A stretch of DNA of 15,123 bases from DASUMF01 sp040510575 (GTDB lineage Bacteria > Actinomycetota > Acidimicrobiia > IMCC26256 > DASPTH01). Below, in pieces: positions 5,212 through 14,313 of this stretch; position 1 is the stretch's first letter, and every line of letters begins with the position of its first letter. A model generated the notes under the pieces. The model saw only the letters and a list, made by a program, of their open reading frames with translations, ran no database searches and was not told the DNA's origin. The DNA is taken from NCBI GenBank assembly GCA_040510575.1, contig JBEVIU010000023.1:1-15123 (forward strand). Direction: 5' to 3'. The translations under genes and the position numbers were made by a program.

Positions 5212-5319
5212 CCTTTCCCAGCTCTGCGCAGCGCCGTCCAGGGCCCGGACGGAAATCTCTACATCAGCACCGACAACGGGTCGATGAACGATCAGATCCT
5301 GAAGGTGGTACCAAGTTGA
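5212..5319 (+). pseudogene. Relic of a PQQ-dependent sugar dehydrogenase-like gene (3' end)
   Basis: In one plus-strand frame, positions 5212-5319 read PFPALRSAVQGPDGNLYIST followed by DNGSMNDQILKVVPS and TGA. The core 'LR..VQGPDG.LY..T.N......ILKV.P' is the characteristic last beta-strand region and C-terminus of soluble PQQ-dependent aldose/glucose dehydrogenases (GSDH family beta-propellers). Nothing recognisable as the remaining ~300 residues precedes it, and carD starts divergently only 150 nt upstream, so it is the 3' stump of a lost gene. Third-position G/C in 5233-5316 is about 79%, lower than in neighbours, consistent with decay. It lies in the carD-crp intergenic region and overlaps no assigned gene. 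An NHL-type or other beta-propeller protein is an alternative origin. Confidence 0.5.
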
Positions 5320-5341
5320 CCTCTTCCACTGCGCTGCCCAA

Positions 5342-5370
5342 CCAGACCGCAGCACCCCAGACCGCAGCAC
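5342..5370 (+). repeat. 14-bp tandem direct repeat upstream of crp
   Basis: CCAGACCGCAGCAC occurs at 5342-5355 and 5357-5370, separated by 1 nt (15-bp period). It lies between the dehydrogenase relic and crp. The crp frame stays open through it, but the encoded Ala/Pro-rich stretch is not part of the Crp family and is not considered translated. I see no other feature in 5371-5440. Confidence 0.6.
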
Positions 5371-5440
5371 ATCGGAGCCCCGCTCCTCCGGCGAGCGCGC
5401 CTCCGCCGCGTCGAGGCACGCCCGACACCCGCGGCGTCGC

Positions 5441-5446
5441 TACGCT
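5441..5446 (+). promoter_or_regulatory. Putative -10 hexamer of crp
   Basis: TACGCT (TAnnnT) ends 10 nt before the crp ATG, which has only a weak GGTGG nearby. A transcript starting near 5453 would have a leader of a few nucleotides. No -35 was recognised. Confidence 0.33.
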
Positions 5447-5456
5447 TCCCGGTGGC

Positions 5457-6131
5457 ATGACCGAGCGTCGCATCCTCGAGACGACACAGCTGCTCGGCGC
5501 CCTCCCACCCGCGGCACTCGAGACGTTGCGGTCGGCATCGAAGCTCCGCGACGTGGCTCGCAACGAGGTGCTCTTCCACCAGGGCGACTCCGCGGCCGAG
5601 CTGTTCGGCATCGTGTCGGGGCGCATCGCCATCCTCACGAAGTCGCCCGACGGCCGCGAGTCACTCGTCGCGGTGCTCGAGGAGGGCTCCCTCTTCGGTG
5701 AGCTCGCACTCTTCGACGACGGCCCTCGCTCGGCCGATGCCCGCGCGCTCGAGCCCACCCAGCTGCTCGTGGTCGAGTACACCGCAGTGCGTGACGCGAT
5801 CCAGGAGCACCCTGCGGTCCTCTGGGTGATCGTGCGCATGTTCGCTCGACGCCTGCGCGCGACCGACGACTCGCTCGCCGACGCGGTGTTCCTCGACGTT
5901 CCTGCTCGCACCGCGAAGAGGTTGCTCGAGATCGCGGGCGACGCCGAGCAGTTCCGGCTCCCGATGACCCAGGAAGACCTCGCCGGCCTCGTGGGCGCGA
6001 GTCGCGAGCGTGTGAACAAGGCGCTCTCGCTGTTCACCAAGCTCGGTTGGCTCGCCGTCGAAGGGCGCAACCGGTACCGGATCCTCGACCGCGCCGCGCT
6101 CGAAGACCGCGCCACGCTCTACCCCGCCTGA
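5457..6131 (+). CDS. crp: Crp/Fnr-family cAMP-responsive transcription regulator
   Basis: A 224-residue protein, the same length as M. tuberculosis CRP (Rv3676) and close in sequence. The N-terminal cyclic-nucleotide-binding domain (about residues 10-125) holds the phosphate-binding cassette FGELALFDDGPRSADARA (80-97), with E82 and R91-S92 in the places that contact cAMP ribose and phosphate. The dimerisation helix follows (about 118-145), then FLDVPARTAKRLLEIA. The C-terminal winged helix has TQEDLAGLVGASRERVNKAL (171-190), whose R183-E184-R185 correspond to the recognition-helix residues of Crp/GlxR proteins that read TGTGA-type half sites. No Cys cluster suggests Fnr-like iron-sulfur sensing. 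ATG 5457 is chosen because the mycobacterial homologue starts at the equivalent point; the frame stays open far upstream through non-conserved sequence. It is divergent from carD and converges on the PIG-V-like gene, with 20 nt between stops and no clear terminator. Confidence 0.92.
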   Translation: MTERRILETTQLLGALPPAALETLRSASKLRDVARNEVLFHQGDSAAELFGIVSGRIAILTKSPDGRESLVAVLEEGSLFGELALFDDGPRSADARALEPTQLLVVEYTAVRDAIQEHPAVLWVIVRMFARRLRATDDSLADAVFLDVPARTAKRLLEIAGDAEQFRLPMTQEDLAGLVGASRERVNKALSLFTKLGWLAVEGRNRYRILDRAALEDRATLYPA

Positions 6132-6151
6132 GCCGACGCACGCCGGCCGGG

Positions 6152-7327
6152 CTACGGCACGTAGAGCCCGAAGAACGCCAGGGTCGCGTAGCCGAACAGC
6201 GCCACCGGGAGCAGCACGTACACGATCCGCTCGACCAGGCGCGACGCGGCGAGGTCGGCCAGGGCCAACACGAGTGGGAATGCGAACAGTGCGTACCGCT
6301 CGAGCGAGTCGAGGTTCTGTGACGTGACCGCCGACGCCACCACGACCGCCGCGAACACGCCGTACGCGAGCGGCCAGCGTCGGAACACGACCACCACCAG
6401 CACGACCAGCAGGACCAACCACGGAACGTGCAACGCGGTGCCGACCCGGCCGTCGAACCCACCTTCGACCGCGTGCCACATCGTCGTGAACGGATTGGCG
6501 AACGCGCCGTGGAGACGCGCGGAGGTCTGCACGCGGTACGGGAGCAGCGCGTCGTCGTACTGCGATCCGACCCAGAGCAGGTAGAGCAACGAGCCGACCG
6601 GCGCCGCGACCACGGCCGCGACGCGTGCAGCCGCGCTCGACGCGCGTGAGCGCGACTCCACCGACCAACTGCTCCACGCTTCGACCGCGATCGGTACGGC
6701 GAGGAGGAAGCCGGTCGGGCGGCAGATCCCGACGGCGAGCGCCGCGGCGGCGGCCCACCACCATTGCCCCTTCCGCATGGCCAGGAACGCGGCGATGGCG
6801 AGCGCGATCGCCAGCGCGTCGCTGTACCCCATCACGAACACGAACGCGGGTGGGGCGATCGAGAGGAACCACGCAGCGCGCGTCGCGAGGCGCTCGTCGC
6901 CCCGCTCCCAGCGCACGAGGCGATACAGCAGCAGTGCCGCGACCAGGGCGGCGACGTTGGCGATCACCACCAGCGCGGCGCGGTCGCCGATCACCGTGCC
7001 GAGCCCGCGCGCCAGGAGCGGGAAGCCCGGAAAGAAGCGCAGGCTCTCGGATCCGAGCGCGCCGTAGCCCCGCGACGCGATGTCGGCGTACCACGAGCCG
7101 TCCCACGCCAGCAGACCCTCGTGCACGGTGCGCGCCACGATCGCACGGCCCGGCCGGACCTCGTCGGCGACGTAGTGCGCGTAACCCAGCGCGCCGAGCA
7201 CGACGACCCGTGCGGTGATCCACGCCGGCACCGCGGCCAGCAACGCCTGCTTCCACGTACCGGCATCGCGAGCGCCCGGGTGCTCGCTCACGACGCGGGT
7301 CGTCGCCGCCGGATCCACTCGGGTCAC
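6152..7327 (-). CDS. PIG-V-like integral membrane mannosyl/glycosyltransferase (GT-C)
   Basis: About 391 residues, strongly hydrophobic, with roughly eight to ten predicted membrane helices. The first extracytoplasmic loop carries AWDGSWYADIASRGYG (residues 74-89), the acidic WD..WY motif of PIG-V-like GT-C enzymes, followed by FFPGFPLL (98-105), CRPTGFLLAVP (202-212) and ERYALFAFPL (343-352), all in family order. Such enzymes transfer a sugar from a polyprenyl-phosphate donor to a lipid or protein on the outer face of the membrane; donor and acceptor cannot be told from sequence. The gene begins 8 nt after the stop of the dienelactone-hydrolase-like gene, so they are probably co-transcribed. 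The start is uncertain: GTG at 7327 is the first after that stop, and GTGs at 7318 and about 36 nt further downstream are possible. The frame remains open upstream but only as a shadow of the neighbouring gene. Confidence 0.75.
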   Translation of the reverse strand: MTRVDPAATTRVVSEHPGARDAGTWKQALLAAVPAWITARVVVLGALGYAHYVADEVRPGRAIVARTVHEGLLAWDGSWYADIASRGYGALGSESLRFFPGFPLLARGLGTVIGDRAALVVIANVAALVAALLLYRLVRWERGDERLATRAAWFLSIAPPAFVFVMGYSDALAIALAIAAFLAMRKGQWWWAAAAALAVGICRPTGFLLAVPIAVEAWSSWSVESRSRASSAAARVAAVVAAPVGSLLYLLWVGSQYDDALLPYRVQTSARLHGAFANPFTTMWHAVEGGFDGRVGTALHVPWLVLLVVLVVVVFRRWPLAYGVFAAVVVASAVTSQNLDSLERYALFAFPLVLALADLAASRLVERIVYVLLPVALFGYATLAFFGLYVP

Positions 7328-7335
7328 GGTGTGCG

Positions 7336-8073
7336 CTACGGCGTGAGGAAGGCGAGGACGCGGCGCCAGGCGTCGGCGGCGTCGTCGGAGCGGTGGGACG
7401 CGCGCTCGGGCACGTGCACGAAGCCGTGCTCCGCGTCGGGGTACACGACGACCTCGCAGTCGGGCCGGTCGGCCCAGGCAGCGCGGAGTGCCTCGACGTC
7501 GGGCTCGGGCGTGTAGGGGTCGCGACCGCCGATGATCACGAGGGTGGGGCACACGTCGGCGATGTCGTCGAGCGGCTGGCGGGTCGCCGCGCCGACCCAG
7601 TCGTCCGGCACGCGAATCATTCCGTAGAACGCAACCGCCTTGTCGAAGCGACCCGACGCCGCGGCCTTGAGCGCCTGCATGCCACCCATGCAGAACCCGA
7701 CCACCGACACCTCGCGCACATCGTCGTGCACGACGAGGTAGTCGGCCGCGATCTCGAGGTCACCGACCTGCACGTCGTCATCGAGCTCGCGCACGTAGGC
7801 CATCCGTGCGGTGGGTTCGGCCTCAGAACGCACCGAGACGGGGGCGCGCACGAACGGCTCGGGCGCGAGCACCGCGAACCCGTGCGTCGCAAGGCGACGG
7901 CACAGATCGTCGAACAACGGGCGCAAACCCATGATGTCGGGATGCAAGACGATGCCCGCGATCGGGAGCCCGTCGGGGCGGGCGTGGATCGCGTCGACGG
8001 TCGCGCCGTCGGCACCCTTCAGCGTGATGTGCTCGACATCGACCTCGTGCGGACCCGGCTCCAACTCAGCCAC
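7336..8073 (-). CDS. Dienelactone hydrolase-family alpha/beta hydrolase
   Basis: A 245-residue cytoplasmic alpha/beta hydrolase with the Cys-Asp-His triad of the dienelactone hydrolase family: C128 in the nucleophile elbow GFCMGG (126-131), D185 in GGRDPYTP, and H216 in AEHGFVH. HPDIMGLRPLFDDL (44-57) and LATHGFAVLAPEPF (61-74) correspond to the oxyanion-hole and helix-A regions. Family members hydrolyse dienelactone in chlorocatechol breakdown, but many are of unknown specificity, and no aromatic-degradation gene is nearby. The start is a GTG (complement at 8071-8073) preceded by GAGGAGAGG. It follows disA after 82 nt and precedes the glycosyltransferase gene by 8 nt. Confidence 0.85.
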   Translation of the reverse strand: MAELEPGPHEVDVEHITLKGADGATVDAIHARPDGLPIAGIVLHPDIMGLRPLFDDLCRRLATHGFAVLAPEPFVRAPVSVRSEAEPTARMAYVRELDDDVQVGDLEIAADYLVVHDDVREVSVVGFCMGGMQALKAAASGRFDKAVAFYGMIRVPDDWVGAATRQPLDDIADVCPTLVIIGGRDPYTPEPDVEALRAAWADRPDCEVVVYPDAEHGFVHVPERASHRSDDAADAWRRVLAFLTP

Positions 8074-8089
8074 GGACGACCCTCTCCTC

Positions 8090-8152
8090 GTGCATCGACG
8101 GTTACAGCGACGGCTTCCTGTGCATCGACCTCAGCATCGCTGTCTGCATCGG
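8090..8152. repeat. Degenerate GCATCG repeats between disA and the hydrolase gene
   Basis: GTGCATCGAC occurs at 8090-8099 and 8120-8129, and two further GCATCG copies lie near 8133 and 8146. The 82-nt gap holds nothing else recognisable. On the minus strand the first copy adjoins the hydrolase ribosome site. Function unknown. Confidence 0.4.
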
Positions 8153-8155
8153 CTG

Positions 8156-9244
8156 CTAGACGTAGCGCTCGAGGATGCTGGTCTCCGCCAGGCGGGACAA
8201 GCCTTCCTTGATCGCTCGGGCGCGTACGTCGCCGACGCCGTCGACCTCGGTGAGGTCGTCGAGCCCGGCGCGCATGATCTTCTGCAGGTTCGAGAACCGC
8301 GCCACGACGTGGTCGGAGACGATCTCGGGGAGTCGGGGGATCTTGTGCAGGAGACGGAACCCGCGGGGCTGCATCGCGCCGTCGACCCCGATGTCGCTGG
8401 CGAGGTGGAGGACCCTGGCCACCTCGTGCAGGTCGAGCAGCAGTTCGTCGTCGAGGGTCGCGAGCTCGTGCATCACGTTCGCCAGCTCGACGCCGGGCGA
8501 CGACTCGAAGTAGTCCTTGGCCACGAGGCGACGATCCTCCTCGACGCCCCCCATGAGCTCCTCGAGCTGCAGCATGACGAGACGGCCGTCGGCGCCGAGC
8601 TCCACCACGTAGCCCTCGATCTCCTCCGACACGCGGCGCACCATCTCGGCGCGCTGCAGCACCGTGGCCACGTCGCGCACCGTGACGAGATCTTCCACTT
8701 CGAGCGCGGAGAGCGAACCGCTCACGGAGTCGAGGCGGATCTTGTACCGGCCCAGGATCTGCAGCGCCTGATCGGCGCGCGCCAGCACCTGCGGGATGGG
8801 CTCGAGCGTGTGCTTCTGGCCCTGCCGGTGGATGGTGACGACCGTCATGTCTTCCGACACGCTGATCACCGGCACATCGATCTGACGGCCGACGCGCTCG
8901 GCGGTGCGGTGGCGGGTGCCGGTCTCCGAGGTGGGCACGTTGGGATCGGGCACGAGGTGCACGTTCGCCCGGGCCACGCGCGAGCAGTCGGCGGCGAGCA
9001 CGATCGCGCCGTCCATCTTGGCCAGCTCCGACAGCCGTTGCGGCGTGAACTCGGAATCGAGGAGGAACCCACCCGAGCACACCGACAGCACGTCGGGCCC
9101 GTCGCCGATCACGATCAGCGCGCCCATGCGCGCCTGGAGGATCCGGTCGAGGCCTTCGCGGAGTTGGGTGCCCGGCGCAACGAGGCGCAAGGCGCGCATC
9201 ATGGCTTCCGAGCGCGTCGCTTCCGAGCGGGATTGGGCGGGCAC
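8156..9244 (-). CDS. disA: DNA integrity scanning diadenylate cyclase DisA
   Basis: About 362 residues from GTG 9244, matching the usual ~360. DisA makes c-di-AMP from two ATP while scanning chromosomal DNA, and slows when it meets branched structures. The DAC domain (about 15-150) shows VAPGTQLREGLDRIL, the catalytic DGA motif (D78-A80 in KMDGAIVLAADC) and the ATP-binding RHRT motif (111-114 in GTRHRTAERV). A helical spine follows. The C-terminus has a helix-hairpin-helix DNA-binding motif, LTEVDGVGDVRARAI, ending SILERYV. Start choice: GTG 9244 has GAGAGG upstream and gives an N-terminus like that of B. subtilis DisA; TTG 9271 (no ribosome site) and the ATG pair at residues 15-16 are alternatives. 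It lies just downstream of radA on the same strand, as in B. subtilis, where RadA modulates DisA. A TATCGT -10-like hexamer at 9293-9298 may give extra transcription. Confidence 0.95.
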   Translation of the reverse strand: MPAQSRSEATRSEAMMRALRLVAPGTQLREGLDRILQARMGALIVIGDGPDVLSVCSGGFLLDSEFTPQRLSELAKMDGAIVLAADCSRVARANVHLVPDPNVPTSETGTRHRTAERVGRQIDVPVISVSEDMTVVTIHRQGQKHTLEPIPQVLARADQALQILGRYKIRLDSVSGSLSALEVEDLVTVRDVATVLQRAEMVRRVSEEIEGYVVELGADGRLVMLQLEELMGGVEEDRRLVAKDYFESSPGVELANVMHELATLDDELLLDLHEVARVLHLASDIGVDGAMQPRGFRLLHKIPRLPEIVSDHVVARFSNLQKIMRAGLDDLTEVDGVGDVRARAIKEGLSRLAETSILERYV

Positions 9245-9317
9245 GGTCGGCTCGTCCTCTCGGTGGTCCAATCAGAGCCAGGAACGCCCATCACGATACC
9301 GCAGGCCCCTGTTTCGA

Positions 9318-10694
9318 TCATCGGGCCGAACGATCGGCGAATCCGAGACCGTGTTCGAGCGCCTGGCGCACGTCGATCACCTCGATCGTGTGCACACCCC
9401 GAACGGTGGGCGAGCCGGGCGGCACCAACGCCCTCGTGCTGCCGAGCCGGGCGGCCTCGGCGAGGCGCCGTTCGACCTGGGGCACCGTGCGGATCTCACC
9501 ACCCAACCCGACCTCACCCACAGCCACCGTGCCCTCGACCGTGGGTCGGCGCTCGCGCGCGCTCGCGACCGCCAGCAGCAACCCGAGATCGACGCCGGGC
9601 TCGGCAACCCGAAGGCCGCCCGCGATCGACGCGTACACGTCGTGACCGCTCGTCGAGACCTGCGCATGCTGCTCGAGCACCGCGAGCAACATGCCGAGCC
9701 GGCCGGCGTCGATGCCCGACACCGAGCGACGCGCCGGCACCGATGTCGAGACGACGAGCGACTGCACCTCGACGAGCAGCGGCCGCGTGCCCTCGAGCAC
9801 GGCCGCGACCGCCGAGCCGGGTGCGTCGACGCGCCGATCGACGAGGAACCGGGCCGACGCGTCGGGAACGTCGACGAGGCCGTGCTCACCCATCTCGAAG
9901 AGGCCGAGCTCGTTGGTGGATCCGAAGCGGTGCTTGAGCGCGTGGAGCAGGCGGAGCGCGTGACCACGATCACCGTCGAACGACAGCACGGTGTCGACCA
10001 CGTGCTCGAGCACGCGCGGCCCCGCGAGCGTGCCCTCCTTGGTGACGTGACCGACCATGAGCGTTGCGAGGTCGCGCTCCTTCGCCTGCTGCACCAGCCG
10101 GTACGCGCAGTCGCGCACCTGCGACACCGAGCCCGGTGCGCCGGGAAGGTCGGGGTCGACGACGGTCTGGATGGAGTCGAGTGCGAGCACGTCGGGGGCG
10201 ATCGCGTCGACGTGCGCGAGCACGTGGGGCAACGAGGTCTCTGCCACCACTAGCAGGTTGGCTTCGAGCGCGCCGACCCGTTCGGCTCGCTGGCGGACCT
10301 GTGAGCACGACTCCTCGGCGGTGACCAGGAGGCAGCGCACACCACTCGCCGCCATCCGACCCAGCGCCTGGAGCAGCAACGTGCTCTTGCCCATCCCCGG
10401 CTCGCCGGCAAGGAGGGTGACGGAGCCCGGCACGAGACCACCGTCGAGCACGCGATCGAGCTCGCCGATGCCGGTGGGGAACGGTGTGGCCGCGCCGGCG
10501 TCGACGCTGGTGATCGGCGCCGGCGCGCCGGTGCCGCCAAGGCGGGCCGAGGGCGACACGGGAGACGCGCCCCGGGTGGCCGGCGCCGCTTCCTCGACCA
10601 GCGTGCCCCACGCCTCGCACGCCGGGCACCGCCCGAGCCAGCGCGGCGTGTCGGCGCCGCACTCGCCGCAGCGGAAGATCGTGCGTGCTCTCAT
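9318..10694 (-). CDS. radA: DNA repair protein RadA
   Basis: 458 residues, full length. The N-terminal zinc finger has C9, C12, C23 and C26 (FRCGECG, CPACEAWG). The RecA-like ATPase follows, with Walker A GEPGMGKS (97-104), Walker B VLALDSIQT (169-177) and the RadA signature at 254-258, which reads KHRFG instead of the usual KNRFG. The C-terminal Lon-protease-like domain (about 275-458) includes DVYASIAGGLRVAEPGVDLG and LGGEIRTVPQVERRL. RadA is a DnaB-type helicase that promotes branch migration in recombinational repair. The ATG (complement at 10692-10694) has no Shine-Dalgarno sequence but lies 7 nt after TAGCGT, suggesting a leaderless mRNA. disA follows within about 75 nt, consistent with a radA-disA unit. 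Confidence 0.95.
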   Translation of the reverse strand: MRARTIFRCGECGADTPRWLGRCPACEAWGTLVEEAAPATRGASPVSPSARLGGTGAPAPITSVDAGAATPFPTGIGELDRVLDGGLVPGSVTLLAGEPGMGKSTLLLQALGRMAASGVRCLLVTAEESCSQVRQRAERVGALEANLLVVAETSLPHVLAHVDAIAPDVLALDSIQTVVDPDLPGAPGSVSQVRDCAYRLVQQAKERDLATLMVGHVTKEGTLAGPRVLEHVVDTVLSFDGDRGHALRLLHALKHRFGSTNELGLFEMGEHGLVDVPDASARFLVDRRVDAPGSAVAAVLEGTRPLLVEVQSLVVSTSVPARRSVSGIDAGRLGMLLAVLEQHAQVSTSGHDVYASIAGGLRVAEPGVDLGLLLAVASARERRPTVEGTVAVGEVGLGGEIRTVPQVERRLAEAARLGSTRALVPPGSPTVRGVHTIEVIDVRQALEHGLGFADRSAR

Positions 10695-10701
10695 CCGCCG
10701 G

Positions 10702-10707
10702 ACGCTA
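10702..10707 (-). promoter_or_regulatory. Putative -10 hexamer of radA (leaderless)
   Basis: TAGCGT on the minus strand ends 7 nt before the radA ATG, putting the first transcribed base at or next to the A of ATG. No Shine-Dalgarno sequence is present. No clear -35 was seen. Confidence 0.42.
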
Positions 10708-10745
10708 CGCCGGGGGTACGACGTTCATGCGCCAATCCGATGAGG

Positions 10746-11513
10746 TCAGTTCGGGCGCGAGTGGGGGTCGAACCGGGGAATGGGCGCGCGGGCCCGCGCC
10801 CGGCGGCGACTGTGACGGCCACCGAACCACACGACCACGGCGACGACGAGGAGCACGACCGCCACCAGGATCAGCACGATGCGGCGCGTGTCGCGCACCG
10901 ACGTGCTCGCGTCGATCGCCACCCGCTGCCCGCTCACGCCGGTGACCGTCGTCGACGAGCCGGGCAGGTTCACGACCACCTTCACCGTGAGCGCATCGCG
11001 GATCTGCTGCAGCAGCGACCCGTCGATCGCGGCGGGGTCGACCTGCTGGTTCGTGAGCGCGCCGACGAGGTCGGGGTCGGCGGCGATGCCGGTCTGGATC
11101 GCGGCGAGGTCGATCGCACCGGTCACGTCGTAGCTCGTGGAGAGCAACCCGCGATCCCTGGTCGCCTGCGCGTCGCGCAGCGGGCCGGAGTCGCCGCTCA
11201 GCTCGCCGATGATCCCCGCCACCTGATCGGGCGACGTGAACGCTTTCGACAGGCGGATCGACGCCGAGCCGTCGTCGGCGCGCTGCCACGAGCCGATCTT
11301 CCAGCCCGCGGTCTCGAGGTTGGCGATCCGCACGCGATCCTGGAGCTTGGCGTCGCCCGCTTCGGTGGCGCTCACCGCCTGCGCGTCGAGCTTCACGTCG
11401 AGGGTGACGACGCCGCTGCCGTCGTCGTGCACGTCGACCGTGACCGTGGCGTCGACCTTGCACCCGACCAGCAGGATCGCGAGCGCGACGAGAAGGATCG
11501 ACAGGCGTCTCAC
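10746..11513 (-). CDS. LppM-like membrane lipoprotein
   Basis: 255 residues. The N-terminus MRRLSILLVALAILLVGC is a lipoprotein signal with lipobox LVGC (acylated C18). The extracytoplasmic part (about 19-208) starts KVDATVTVDVHDDGSGVVTL, resembling the LppM family (DUF3153), in which such a beta-rich domain follows the lipidated Cys. A second membrane helix (about 211-230) and an Arg-rich cytoplasmic tail close the protein, giving a double anchor. M. tuberculosis LppM influences phagocytosis; no enzymatic function is known. The start is a GTG (complement at 11511-11513) with no Shine-Dalgarno sequence but a TAGCGT hexamer 9 nt upstream. It lies between clpC, separated by a strong terminator, and radA, 51 nt downstream. 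Confidence 0.72.
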   Translation of the reverse strand: MRRLSILLVALAILLVGCKVDATVTVDVHDDGSGVVTLDVKLDAQAVSATEAGDAKLQDRVRIANLETAGWKIGSWQRADDGSASIRLSKAFTSPDQVAGIIGELSGDSGPLRDAQATRDRGLLSTSYDVTGAIDLAAIQTGIAADPDLVGALTNQQVDPAAIDGSLLQQIRDALTVKVVVNLPGSSTTVTGVSGQRVAIDASTSVRDTRRIVLILVAVVLLVVAVVVWFGGRHSRRRARARAPIPRFDPHSRPN

Positions 11514-11522
11514 GAGGCAGTC

Positions 11523-11528
11523 ACGCTA
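11523..11528 (-). promoter_or_regulatory. Putative -10 hexamer of the lppM-like gene
   Basis: TAGCGT on the minus strand, identical to the hexamer upstream of radA and of the polyprenyl synthase gene, ends 9 nt before the GTG start. It lies 6 nt past the clpC terminator stem. Confidence 0.4.
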
Positions 11529-11534
11529 CCGAAA

Positions 11535-11565
11535 CGAGTGGCCCGCGCCAGGCGCGGGCCACTCG
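11535..11565 (-). terminator. Rho-independent-type terminator of clpC
   Basis: CGAGTGGCCCGCGCC (11535-11549) and GGCGCGGGCCACTCG (11551-11565) form a perfect 15-bp GC-rich palindrome around one base; in practice a 13-14-bp stem with a small loop. On the minus strand it begins 30 nt after the clpC stop and is followed by TTTCGG, a short T-run. The plus side has no T-run, so it serves clpC. A smaller GGGGCG/CGCCCC repeat lies at 11578-11591. Confidence 0.75.
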
Positions 11566-11595
11566 AGTCGTGTCAGTGGGGCGCTCGCCCCGCTA

Positions 11596-14085
<2,490 letters not shown>

Positions 14086-14313
14086 GGTGGGGATCCGCCT
14101 CTCGTCAATCGGATGGACGCTCCACGCTCGACGTGCGCACGAGGGTGTGTCGCCCGGGTGCGTCGACGGGCGCAAGCGTCATGTTTGCAGTGTAATCGGC
14201 CTCTGCTCACTGCTTCTGGCCCCACCGTCTCCGGCGAGTGAAGCGTGGCAGGTGTCTCAGGGTTCAGCGCCTCCGGCTTGGAGATTGTTCCCGTCCCTGC
14301 GTAGCGTTGCGCC
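14086..14313. other. Divergent intergenic region between clpC and the polyprenyl synthase gene
   Basis: 228 bp carrying the starts of both transcripts. For clpC the clearest -10-like hexamer is TACACT on the minus strand (14189-14194), without a good -35, implying a leader of about 97 nt. For the plus-strand gene see 14278-14307. Lower GC around 14180-14200 fits a promoter. No coding signal is seen. Confidence 0.4.
14278..14307 (+). promoter_or_regulatory. Putative leaderless promoter of the polyprenyl synthase gene
   Basis: TTGGAG (14278-14283) and TAGCGT (14302-14307) are spaced 18 nt. The hexamer ends 6 nt before ATG 14314, so transcription would start at about the A of ATG. An in-frame TAG at 14302-14304 excludes any upstream start, and no Shine-Dalgarno sequence is present, which makes a leaderless mRNA the simplest reading. 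Confidence 0.5.

Noticed and set aside
5040..5456. N-terminal extension of Crp by up to 139 residues, or a TTG start at 5316
   Set aside because: The sequence is Ala/Pro-rich, includes a tandem repeat and overlaps the dehydrogenase relic. The 224-residue form from 5457 matches the length and start of mycobacterial CRP.
5661..7256. A 531-codon minus-strand frame spanning crp and the PIG-V-like gene
   Set aside because: It is out of frame with the conserved membrane protein and antisense to crp, and is Arg/Ala/Gly-rich low-complexity.
8107..8151. 15-codon small ORF (MQTAMLRSMHRKPSL) after disA on the minus strand
   Set aside because: It has no ribosome site and lies within repeats, with no supporting evidence.
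14086..14175. 30 extra N-terminal codons on ClpC
   Set aside because: Family homology begins at VFERFTDRARR, and the upstream peptide is not conserved-looking.
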